From: Hyphomicrobiaceae bacterium | Lineage (GTDB): Bacteria; Pseudomonadota; Alphaproteobacteria; Rhizobiales; JAKIUO01 | Direction of reading: 5' to 3' | Length of the DNA: 7,161 nt | Assembly (NCBI GenBank): GCA_021647535.1 | Contig: JAKIUO010000152.1 | Span: 1 to 7,161, forward strand | Shown: in pieces, positions 1-5,160 of the stretch | Layout of the letters: the number at the start of each line of letters is the position of its first letter | Position numbering within the stretch: position 1 is the stretch's first letter | The notes under the pieces: generated by a model | Seen by the model: only the letters and a program-made list of their open reading frames with translations | The model's database searches: none | What the model was told of the DNA's origin: nothing | Program-made: the position numbers and the translations under genes

Positions 1-194
1 CAATGTATGTCGGCTTTGCCGCCCTGCTTGCGGGATGGAGTTTGGCACTGGCCAGCCCCTATGCTCTGGTCCTGGCGTTCTGCTTTATTCTTTACATCAA
101 CCGCTTTCAAATCCCGCCGGAAGAAGCGGCCATGACGGTTTTATTTGGCGATCAATTCAGCGACTATAAATCCCATGTGCGCCGCTGGTTATAA
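1..194 (+). CDS. Isoprenylcysteine carboxyl methyltransferase-like membrane protein, C-terminal part
   Basis: Only the last 64 codons are in the window, so the gene starts upstream. The visible protein begins with a probable Pro-Met-Tyr, has a hydrophobic stretch (about residues 4-30 of the visible part), and then the motif YINRFQIPPEEAAM followed by FGDQFSDYKSHVRRWL. The pattern of a hydrophobic segment, an R-F/E-E pair, FG-x(3)-Y and a terminal RRWL is the hallmark of the C-terminus of the bacterial ICMT/PEMT-like integral membrane methyltransferases, where the E-E region lies near the S-adenosylmethionine site. The substrate of the bacterial members is mostly unknown, so no specific reaction is claimed. 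It ends with TAA and has no obvious terminator hairpin just after it. The neighbouring YeeE-family gene is on the same strand but 405 bases away and has its own predicted promoter. Confidence 0.8.
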   Translation, partial: MYVGFAALLAGWSLALASPYALVLAFCFILYINRFQIPPEEAAMTVLFGDQFSDYKSHVRRWL

Positions 195-298
195 TCCAGT
201 GCTTGGCTTGTTTGTTCATTAGGGTTTGCGGCTCGAAATAAAAGCCACGCTGAATAAAGCGTTGGTCGTGCCGTTACCGCCTCGCGATACTGCCGCGA

Positions 299-314
299 TG
301 TGACTTTTGTCACA
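299..314. promoter_or_regulatory. CRP-type palindromic site TGTGAC-TTTT-GTCACA
   Basis: The 16 bases are a perfect inverted repeat with 6-bp arms, and they match the classical CRP consensus TGTGA-N6-TCACA at all ten fixed positions. Its centre is about 170 bp upstream of the predicted transcription start of the YeeE-family gene. That is too far for direct class I or II activation there, so it could serve an unseen promoter or act at a distance. The match is direct observation. The identity of the binding protein (a CRP/FNR-superfamily member) is inference. Confidence 0.5.
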
Positions 315-427
315 AGGCAGTTAAACAGCGCGAGGTGGGCCAGTGCGTTAAAACTAAAGCGCGCTCTTTATAAACTTATGTTGATTAATTTTTAAGCTGC
401 GACAAATGCAGTCCTCAGCGCTTGCGC

Positions 428-469
428 TTAATCCAGATCAAATTCAAAACGTTATTGCGGGTCGATAAC
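428..469 (+). promoter_or_regulatory. Candidate FNR/FixK-type class II promoter of the YeeE-family gene
   Basis: TTAATCCAGATCAA at 428-441 matches the FNR/ANR/FixK consensus TTGAT-N4-ATCAA at nine of ten fixed positions, and its CCAG spacer is common in alphaproteobacterial boxes. GATAAC at 464-469 matches the -10 consensus at four of six positions. The box centre (434.5) lies 29.5 bp before the first base of the hexamer. With +1 near 476 this puts the box at -41.5, the standard class II activating position. It would drive the gene at 600 through a leader of about 124 nt. Low-oxygen activation is inferred from the box alone. Confidence 0.6.
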
Positions 470-488
470 CACCAAAGCAGCAGGCACT

Positions 489-501
489 CGGCAACTTGCC
501 G
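489..501. repeat. 13-bp palindrome CGGCAA-C-TTGCCG in the predicted leader
   Basis: This is a perfect 6-bp inverted repeat around one central base, lying 13 bases after the predicted start of transcription. Its position would suit a repressor operator. A one-base loop does not favour an RNA hairpin with all pairs formed. No specific regulator is recognised. Confidence 0.35.
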
Positions 502-534
502 GGTTTGCTTTTGCATTCACACGCCGCTTTGGAT

Positions 535-544
535 GTGACGTCAC
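535..544. repeat. 10-bp perfect palindrome GTGACGTCAC in the predicted leader
   Basis: The ten bases read the same on both strands. With the preceding T, the left side is TGTGAC, the same half-site as in the 299-314 palindrome, but here the two halves abut with no spacer. It lies 41 bases before the ribosome binding site. It may be an operator for a dimeric regulator. No known regulator is assigned. Confidence 0.35.
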
Positions 545-584
545 CCCTAAAGATCCTGCGGCGAAACTCTTAACGCAACGCTTG

Positions 585-591
585 AAGGAGG
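585..591 (+). promoter_or_regulatory. Strong Shine-Dalgarno AAGGAGG that fixes the start of the YeeE-family gene
   Basis: AAGGAGG lies 8 bases before the ATG at 600, the ideal distance. The same frame is open back to a TTG at 582, but that codon precedes the Shine-Dalgarno element, so it cannot be the start served by it. The ATG at 600 is therefore chosen. Confidence 0.85.
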
Positions 592-599
592 TTTGTTCC

Positions 600-2183
600 A
601 TGTCAGCACGAACAAAATCATTGCTCAGCCGGGCAATGACAAAACAATGGTCTTTTCTTTGGGCCGGGATAACATTTGGTATTGCACAGATCATTTATAT
701 GGTTGGTCTGTGGGTGCAAAAGGTTGAGACCGGTCACGCGCCGTCGCTTAAACCGATTACCGTTACGACGGATCTTGGCAAAATGTTTCGCGGGTTAGAA
801 GTGGCAATTTATAATGTCTTCGCGCTTCCCGATTTTGAGCTTTACGGCAAAGCTCTTGATGGTGTCGCCTCAACTGGCGGCGCCTTTATTCCCGGCGTCG
901 GCTGGCCCATTGTCGGCATGATGATTGGCGGCTGGCTAGTAACGCGCGCGGAAAAAGAAAGCCGCATCTGGGCGCATTATCCGGCCAAAGTTTTATTGGT
1001 GTCGTTCATAGGCGGCATGTTGTTCAGCTATGGCACAAGGCTGGCCGGCGGCTGTACGCTTAATCATCTGCTGGGCGGAATTCCGCTGCTCAACATCCAT
1101 TCCTTCATCACGGCCTTTTTTATGGCCATCGGCGGCGCCATGGCGTTCTGGGTGATGAGCCGTACCGGCATTGCGCCCTATTTCAAACATCAAGAAACGC
1201 TGCGTTATGCCAAAAATAACGACAGGGGCGAAGCAGCCACCTATCAGGCGGGTTATAACGGCATGAGACGGCCAGTGTTCTGGCTGGCGCTTGCCTTTAG
1301 TGTTGCCATGTTCGGAACGGCTATCTATGGCGGCCTGTTCAACCCGGAAAGCCTGCAGCATCTGAAAAACGGCTCGATGGTTGCGTTTTCTAAATCACTT
1401 GATGCCAAGGGCTGGTTTTATGTCGCGGCGACATTGTCAGCGGGGATCGTTGCCGGTTTTGGTATGGCAAAAAGCGGCTTTGGAACCGAATGTTCTCTGG
1501 TCTCCATGGAAGTGGCGCAGCCGATGACCAATAATGACGCCCGTTTTGCCAAGCTCGGCGTACCGCGCATCACCCGCACGCTTATGCGCGGCTATCTGCC
1601 ACTGATCGGCATTGTCGCGTCCTGGGTTGTGATGCTTGGCTTCATTGTCGTCGTCTGGACCTTGTTTGATGTCGGGCCAGCCTTTTCCGGCGCGCTGAAA
1701 TATCAAACCACCGTTGGCAATCTAATCGGCGGCTTGCTGCTTGGGATGGGCGCGGTGATGCTGATCGGCTGCGAGATCCGCTCCTATATGCGCATCGGCA
1801 TGGGCTATCTCAACACCTGGGTCGGCTTCATGGGTTTTGCCATTGGCTATCTGCCCTTCACCCTGTTCTATGATGCCCACAAGGCCTTTTTGAAAAGCAC
1901 ACTGCTGATCGAGACCTATAAATGGTACGAATATATTTCTCCCAACTCGATCGTCGGGCAGAAAATCATTCTCGGCCTGTGGTGGCTGGCGCTGGTTGGA
2001 CTGCTGGTCTTCCTGGTTCGGCTTGGCGCCCGCAATACCGGCGCAACCACCGACAACCTGTTGCACATGAATACCGAGGATCTGGAAACGGAAATCGAAA
2101 CCCAAGGCGATGAACAGGGTGGACGCATTGGCAGCGTCGATGTCCCGCGCCCCGTTCCAGGCAGTGTTGTCCCGGCCGAATAG
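600..2183 (+). CDS. YeeE/YedE-family membrane transporter (thiosulfate/sulfur-compound uptake type)
   Basis: The protein of 527 residues belongs to the YeeE/YedE family, whose characterised member TsuA imports thiosulfate through conserved cysteines in the membrane. Three family cysteine motifs are visible: GGCTLNH (Cys152), GFGTECSLVS (Cys298) and IGCEIRSYMRIG (Cys391). About ten hydrophobic segments can be traced, near residues 16-39, 98-115, 130-149, 168-187, 225-247, 271-290, 333-357, 373-391, 403-424 and 454-473. A hydrophilic, acidic tail of about 50 residues follows the last helix. The two halves each carry GG-rich and GYL/GIP-type motifs, as expected for an internally duplicated transporter. 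The start is set by AAGGAGG 8 bases upstream. The gene stands alone: no tusA/yedF-like sulfur carrier, rhodanese or molybdoenzyme gene is in the window, so the substrate (thiosulfate, another sulfur species or selenium-related) is undecided. A candidate FNR box suggests expression under low oxygen. Confidence 0.85.
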   Translation: MSARTKSLLSRAMTKQWSFLWAGITFGIAQIIYMVGLWVQKVETGHAPSLKPITVTTDLGKMFRGLEVAIYNVFALPDFELYGKALDGVASTGGAFIPGVGWPIVGMMIGGWLVTRAEKESRIWAHYPAKVLLVSFIGGMLFSYGTRLAGGCTLNHLLGGIPLLNIHSFITAFFMAIGGAMAFWVMSRTGIAPYFKHQETLRYAKNNDRGEAATYQAGYNGMRRPVFWLALAFSVAMFGTAIYGGLFNPESLQHLKNGSMVAFSKSLDAKGWFYVAATLSAGIVAGFGMAKSGFGTECSLVSMEVAQPMTNNDARFAKLGVPRITRTLMRGYLPLIGIVASWVVMLGFIVVVWTLFDVGPAFSGALKYQTTVGNLIGGLLLGMGAVMLIGCEIRSYMRIGMGYLNTWVGFMGFAIGYLPFTLFYDAHKAFLKSTLLIETYKWYEYISPNSIVGQKIILGLWWLALVGLLVFLVRLGARNTGATTDNLLHMNTEDLETEIETQGDEQGGRIGSVDVPRPVPGSVVPAE

Positions 2184-2224
2184 AGGGGCTGGCGACACGC
2201 CTTGCACCTCATAAAAGAAACCTC

Positions 2225-2265
2225 AGAGGGCCGAACGTCCAGATCATCTGTTCATTCGGCCCTCT
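2225..2265. terminator. Bidirectional hairpin terminator between convergent genes
   Basis: AGAGGGCCGAA at 2225-2235 pairs perfectly with TTCGGCCCTCT at 2255-2265, an 11-bp GC-rich stem with a 19-nt loop. On the + strand it is followed by CTTATATT, on the - strand by GAGGTTTCTTTTATG. It sits between the stop codons of the + strand YeeE-family gene and the - strand gene ending at 2285, the place for a shared terminator. The loop itself contains CAGAT-C-ATCTG (2240-2250), a small inner palindrome that could form a second stem. Confidence 0.8.
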
Positions 2266-2284
2266 CTTATATTCACCCCCCTCA

Positions 2285-2563
2285 TCACTGCACCCGCAAG
2301 GTGCGCACACCGTTTTTTTCAAAAACCTCGATGGTGCGGCTCTTCACGCCAAGGGCCTCCAGCGGTGCTGAACCATCCACTTTGTCCACCGCTGGAAACT
2401 GCCTTTCAAGAAAACGAACCACCCGCAGGCCGCCGCTGGCAGAGCCATTATTCTGCCCCATCTTGTATCGGTTCGCCAGCTGCGGATAAAGCATCATGGT
2501 GGCAAAGGTAAAGCCAATAAACAGCCCCGCCAGCAATATGGCGATGTCTCTCAACACAAACAT
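2285..2563 (-). CDS. Small membrane-anchored protein of unknown function
   Basis: I do not recognise this 92-residue protein. Residues 1-5 are followed by a hydrophobic segment (about 6-25, including IAILLAGLFIGFTFATMML) with basic Arg5 before it, so it should be a single-pass anchor with the C-terminus outside the cytoplasm. The remaining 65 or so residues are hydrophilic and end in a likely beta pair (RTIEVFEKNGVRTLRVQ). There is no cysteine and no clear catalytic motif. The start is the ATG at 2563: the frame stays open to 2608, but a strong GAGGAG lies 7 bases before this ATG, and the anchor then begins at once, as is usual. It follows hemN on the same strand after 166 bases containing two hairpins, so read-through from hemN may be limited. 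It converges on the YeeE-family gene. Confidence 0.7.
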   Translation of the reverse strand: MFVLRDIAILLAGLFIGFTFATMMLYPQLANRYKMGQNNGSASGGLRVVRFLERQFPAVDKVDGSAPLEALGVKSRTIEVFEKNGVRTLRVQ

Positions 2564-2570
2564 TTTTTCT

Positions 2571-2576
2571 CTCCTC
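2571..2576 (-). promoter_or_regulatory. Shine-Dalgarno GAGGAG deciding the start of the 92-residue protein
   Basis: Read on the - strand, GAGGAG (2576 to 2571) stands 7 bases before the ATG at 2563. The longer in-frame start at 2608 lies upstream of this site in the GC-rich hairpin region and lacks comparable support. Confidence 0.75.
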
Positions 2577-2590
2577 ACCTTGCTGCGCAA

Positions 2591-2606
2591 GCGGGCTGCT
2601 GCCCGC
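2591..2606. repeat. GCGGGC-TGCT-GCCCGC hairpin
   Basis: A perfect 6-bp GC stem with a 4-base loop lies just upstream (on the - strand) of the ribosome binding site of the 92-residue protein. In a - strand transcript it would be part of the 5' leader or the hemN-downstream spacer. It is next to composite dyad element A and may be part of it. Confidence 0.55.
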
Positions 2607-2612
2607 ACCCGC

Positions 2613-2712
2613 TTGGGAGGAGACCTCCCAAACCCAACCCTTTTTTCAATTTAAAATAGAAAAACGGGAGATCTGGAGGGCGGCCCTCCAGCGGGGTTCG
2701 GGGCTGGCCCCG
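2613..2712. repeat. Composite dyad element A downstream of hemN (probable hemN terminator)
   Basis: The element has two hairpins flanking an AT-rich core. The first is TTGGGAGG-AGA-CCTCCCAA (2613-2631). The core runs 2641-2664, with T6 at its left and A5 at its right. The second is CTGGAGGGC-G-GCCCTCCAG (2673-2691). It is followed by CGGGGT and a third stem, CGGGGC-TG-GCCCCG (2699-2712). In the hemN transcript (- strand) the second stem is followed 8 nt later by U5, a loose intrinsic terminator for hemN. The first stem would do the same for + strand transcripts. Element B (4959-5071) has the same plan with different stem sequences. Confidence 0.65.
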
Positions 2713-2729
2713 TCGCGCAGCGAGCGCCC

Positions 2730-4079
2730 CTACACTGCCTTGGAATGTTTCGATTTACTCGGTATCCAATATTGATCAAAGCTGGCGGCAATCGAGCGCA
2801 AAAAGCGCCGGCCCTGTGGCTCGATCACTTTGACCTTGCGCCCGTCCAGCTCTATGAGGCCGTCTTTTTCCAGCCCCTTGAGCTTGTCGAGCGCGTCGTC
2901 GAGCGCGTTGACTGGCTGGCCATACTCTTTGCAATGGCCTTCCATATCAAGGGCCAGGTCGGTCATGACTTTTTCGATGGCTGCGCGGCGGAAGCGGTCG
3001 TCATCATTGATGAGCAGGCCACGTCGCACAGTCAGCTGACCGCTTTCAACGATCTCGCGCCATTCCTTCAGGTTGGGCGCATTTTGCACATAGCCGTTCT
3101 GCATCTGACCAATGCTTGACGCGCCAAGGCCGAGCATGGTGTCGGCCTCGTCCACCGTGTAGCCCTGGAAATTGCGTTTGAGACTACCGTCACGCGCGGC
3201 GATTGACATGGCGTCATCTGGTTTGGCGTAATGGTCGAAACCAATTTCTTCATAGCCGTGTTCGCGCATCAGATCAGCAGCCAGTTGCGCCTCGGCGTAA
3301 CGTTCCAGCGTATCGGGCAGGCTTTCTTCTTTGATGACCCGCATATGCTTTTTGAACCAGGGCACATGGGCATAGCCGAACATGGCGATACGGTCCGGCT
3401 CAAGGGACAGAGCCCGCGTTACGGTGCGTTCGACATCCGATAGTTTTTGATAGGGCAAGCCATACATCAGATCAAAATTGATGGCCTTGATGCCTGCCGC
3501 ACGCAGCCATTTGACCGAGCGATCAACAATATAAAAAGGCTGGATGCGGTGGATATTGGCCTGCACATGGGGCGAAAAATCCTGCACACCAAGCGAAGCA
3601 CGATTAATGCCAGCATCGGCCAACGCCCCGACCATTTCCGCGCTCAAAGTGCGCGGGTCCATCTCCACGGCAAGATCAGCATCTGACAAAAACTCGAAAT
3701 GCTCTGCGATCTGCGCCACGAATTTTCCAAAATGCTCAGGCGACAAGATGGTCGGTGTGCCGCCGCCAAAATGCAGATGGGAAACACGCGGCTTATGCCC
3801 AATCGCCTCCCCCAAAAGCTCGACCTCACGCATCAGCGTTTTGAAATAAGTGCCAACGCGGTCATAGCCCGAAACAATCGTCGTGTGACACCCGCAATAC
3901 CAGCACATCTCATGACAAAACGGCACATGCACATAAAGTGAAATGGGTTCATCGCGCTTCAATGCCCCGAGCCAATCGCGGTAGGTCTGCGTGGACAAAT
4001 CGCCAAACTGCGCGGCGGTCGGATAACTCGTATAACGCGGCACCTCGGTGGTGGCATATTTCAAATGCTGTGTTTTCAT
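2730..4079 (-). CDS. hemN: Oxygen-independent coproporphyrinogen III dehydrogenase
   Basis: HemN decarboxylates two propionate side chains of coproporphyrinogen III to give protoporphyrinogen IX, in the cytoplasm and without oxygen, using S-adenosylmethionine and a [4Fe-4S] cluster. The protein has 449 residues, close to the usual 450-460. Visible marks in order are PRYTSYPTA (14-22), the radical-SAM cluster motif C-x3-C-x2-C-x-C (Cys55, Cys59, Cys62, Cys64 in CHEMCWYCGC), HLHFGGGTPT (101-110, SAM binding), AINFDLMYGLPYQ in the barrel, and the C-terminal HemN domain ending with RRFLRSIAASFDQYW. The fourth cysteine and the YTSYPTA segment separate true HemN from HemW-like proteins. The ATG at 4079 gives the standard N-terminus. 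Its Shine-Dalgarno is weak or distant (GAGGG 11 nt upstream). A candidate FNR-type promoter and an inverted repeat lie directly upstream, while composite element A lies directly downstream. Confidence 0.97.
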   Translation of the reverse strand: MKTQHLKYATTEVPRYTSYPTAAQFGDLSTQTYRDWLGALKRDEPISLYVHVPFCHEMCWYCGCHTTIVSGYDRVGTYFKTLMREVELLGEAIGHKPRVSHLHFGGGTPTILSPEHFGKFVAQIAEHFEFLSDADLAVEMDPRTLSAEMVGALADAGINRASLGVQDFSPHVQANIHRIQPFYIVDRSVKWLRAAGIKAINFDLMYGLPYQKLSDVERTVTRALSLEPDRIAMFGYAHVPWFKKHMRVIKEESLPDTLERYAEAQLAADLMREHGYEEIGFDHYAKPDDAMSIAARDGSLKRNFQGYTVDEADTMLGLGASSIGQMQNGYVQNAPNLKEWREIVESGQLTVRRGLLINDDDRFRRAAIEKVMTDLALDMEGHCKEYGQPVNALDDALDKLKGLEKDGLIELDGRKVKVIEPQGRRFLRSIAASFDQYWIPSKSKHSKAV

Positions 4080-4117
4080 TTGTGCTCAAACCCTCATGAC
4101 ATTCCTGTTGAGCACAA
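4080..4117. promoter_or_regulatory. 10-bp inverted repeat abutting the hemN start codon
   Basis: TTGTGCTCAA (4080-4089) and TTGAGCACAA (4108-4117) are perfect reverse complements, separated by 18 bases, and the first arm touches the hemN ATG (4079). Each arm is also nearly palindromic itself (TTG-W-GC-W-CAA). The two arms are 28 bp apart centre to centre, so a pair of operators for a dimeric regulator is possible. In RNA they could form a stem that encloses the GAGGG ribosome-binding region, but only if transcription starts at or before 4117. Confidence 0.55.
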
Positions 4118-4157
4118 CTATATTCCTATTTGCTCCTTGCGCCTTGAGTGAAATCAT
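4117..4157 (-). promoter_or_regulatory. Candidate FNR-type class II promoter of hemN
   Basis: Read on the - strand, ATGATTTCACTCAA (4157 to 4144) keeps the TGA-N6-TCA core and matches TTGAT-N4-ATCAA at eight of ten fixed positions. TATAGT (4122 to 4117) matches the -10 consensus at five of six. With +1 near 4110 the box is centred at about -40.5, close to the class II position. Control of hemN by FNR/ANR-type regulators is established in other proteobacteria. This particular site is inferred. Confidence 0.5.
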
Positions 4158-4181
4158 AAAAACCAGCAGTAAACCAATGCC

Positions 4182-4811
4182 TCACCGACCACGAGCTGAC
4201 GGTCGAAGCAAAAACAATACGGACACGGTGAGTGCTCCTAGAATATCGAGCGCCATGTCTTTTTGTGCATCCCAGATATCCCCTTGTGCCCCTAGAAAAT
4301 CGGTCCCGTTTGTGCTCCCTGCATTGACCGCAAAAATCATCTCGATGACCTCGTAAAGGGCCCCCCAGAAACCAATTGCAAATATACCCAGCACAACAGC
4401 TACCCACCTATTCGCAACCCAGCGTTTGGCAAGCGCCAGTTCGGCAATGGGATAAGCAAACACTCCCACCAGATAATGCCCCACCCGGTCAAAATTATTA
4501 CGCCCGTTGGGAAACAGAAAATCCATATTGAGCTTGGCCAAAAGATCGTTGAAAAAGTCGAACGGTACGCGTGAAAACGAAAAGTGCCCACCGACGGTAT
4601 GAAACATCAAAAAAAATGCCATCAAAAAGTAGGAGAAGTTTGAGAAGCGGTAACTCTTATATGTCAGCACCAGCAGCGCGACCGGAATCATCACCGGTAA
4701 ATTCTCAGCCCACCACAAAGCCCGGTTATAAGGATTGATTGCCAAGACAAGCATCTCGACAAGATAGATCGCCAGCAAAACTGCTGGAAAAAGATGTTTT
4801 GTTTTTTCCAT
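4182..4811 (-). CDS. YjdF-like (DUF2238) integral membrane protein
   Basis: The protein has 209 residues and about six hydrophobic segments (near 7-25, 35-50, 60-75, 113-128, 136-158 and 187-203). It carries the conserved motifs of the DUF2238/YjdF family: FHTVGGHFSFSRVPFD (70-85), NNFDRVGHYLVG (105-116), ALYEVIEM (151-158) and GDIWDAQKDM (177-186). Function is unknown for this family. The conserved His71, His76, Asp108, His112, Glu154, Glu157, Asp178, Asp181 and Asp185 lie in or near membrane segments and look more like an active or metal site than a structural pattern, which is inference. The ATG at 4811 has no strong Shine-Dalgarno. The gene ends 102 bases before hemN on the same strand, so read-through into hemN is possible besides hemN's own promoter. 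Confidence 0.85.
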   Translation of the reverse strand: MEKTKHLFPAVLLAIYLVEMLVLAINPYNRALWWAENLPVMIPVALLVLTYKSYRFSNFSYFLMAFFLMFHTVGGHFSFSRVPFDFFNDLLAKLNMDFLFPNGRNNFDRVGHYLVGVFAYPIAELALAKRWVANRWVAVVLGIFAIGFWGALYEVIEMIFAVNAGSTNGTDFLGAQGDIWDAQKDMALDILGALTVSVLFLLRPSARGR

Positions 4812-5160
4812 AAAATGACTTTAGGCCTATCTGCTGACGAATACCAGCCCGACCAAAAGATCATCGCCAATAAACCTGCGCCGCCATAGTATAATCCAAC
4901 CGCCTTTTATGATGCCCGATACATGTCTTCGCCAGACAGGCGTCCTGCGCGGACAGCGGCAGGGGATGATCCCCTGCACCCCATTATTTTGATTTAACTG
5001 ATAAATTTCAGGTTTCCAAAGGACTGGTCCTTTGGCGGGGTCGCTCTGCAGCACAAGGGAGGGCGGAGCCCCTCATTTATGTGATCTGCTATTATGGGTG
5101 GTCTTAAAGGGCGGTTGGTATAAAGTGCATAAAAAAGAACAAAAAACAAAAAACTCTTTC
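4812..5160. other. 349-base intergenic region with composite dyad element B, no gene seen
   Basis: The region between the YjdF-like gene and the NlpC/P60 gene contains no supported gene. It holds a U-rich stretch in the - strand transcript just after the NlpC/P60 stop (A-tracts on the + strand at 5131-5153), composite element B (4959-5071), a small GTCC-TGCGC-GGAC hairpin (4942-4954), and a -10-like TATACT on the - strand (4893 to 4888) that could start the YjdF-like transcript. No good -35 hexamer accompanies the last, so that promoter is weakly supported. Confidence 0.55.
4959..5071. repeat. Composite dyad element B (probable terminator of the NlpC/P60 transcript)
   Basis: The plan repeats that of element A. 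A first hairpin, GCAGGGGAT-G-ATCCCCTGC (4959-4977), is followed by ACCCC and an AT-rich core (4983-5009), then a second hairpin, CCAAAGGAC-TG-GTCCTTTGG (5016-5035), then CGGGGT and a GC stem, GGGC-GGA-GCCC (5061-5071). The two main hairpins are 38 nt apart here and 41 nt apart in element A. The stems share little sequence with those of A, yet each pairs perfectly. It lies downstream of the NlpC/P60 gene and upstream of the YjdF-like gene. Confidence 0.6.

Larger units (their letters stand above)
195..599. other. 405-base intergenic region, regulatory, no gene seen
   Basis: No open frame here has a convincing start or protein-like composition on either strand. The stretch instead holds a cluster of dyad symmetries upstream of the YeeE-family gene: a CRP-type palindrome at 299-314, an FNR-type box at 428-441 with a -10-like hexamer at 464-469, a 13-bp palindrome at 489-501, a 10-bp perfect palindrome at 535-544, and the ribosome binding site at 585-591. 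An isolated TTGAT half-site also occurs near 379-383. The part before about 290 shows nothing I can interpret. The density of sites suggests that most of the region is a complex promoter with a leader of about 124 nt. Confidence 0.6.

Noticed and set aside
376..392. TTGAT at 379-383 as a second FNR box
   Set aside because: Only one half-site is present. The opposing half is T-rich and does not match ATCAA.
582..599. TTG start at 582 for the YeeE-family gene
   Set aside because: The Shine-Dalgarno AAGGAGG lies inside this extension and serves the ATG at 600.
1722..2207. Long antisense open frame over the YeeE-family gene
   Set aside because: It is rich in Gln, His and Asp, has no family motif and no ribosome binding site, and mirrors a clearly real gene on the other strand.
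2202..2489. Open frame on the + strand over the terminator and the 92-residue gene
   Set aside because: It runs through the hairpin at 2225-2265 and has a low-complexity Ser/Arg/Pro composition. The - strand protein has a ribosome binding site and a membrane anchor.
2613..2712. Elements A and B as insertion-sequence ends or miniature transposons
   Set aside because: No flanking target duplication or shared terminal repeat between the two elements could be found by eye. The terminator-like structure explains them better.
4827..5054. 75-codon frame on the - strand in the 4812-5160 gap
   Set aside because: Its sequence is largely a translation of dyad element B. There is no ribosome binding site and no recognisable protein.
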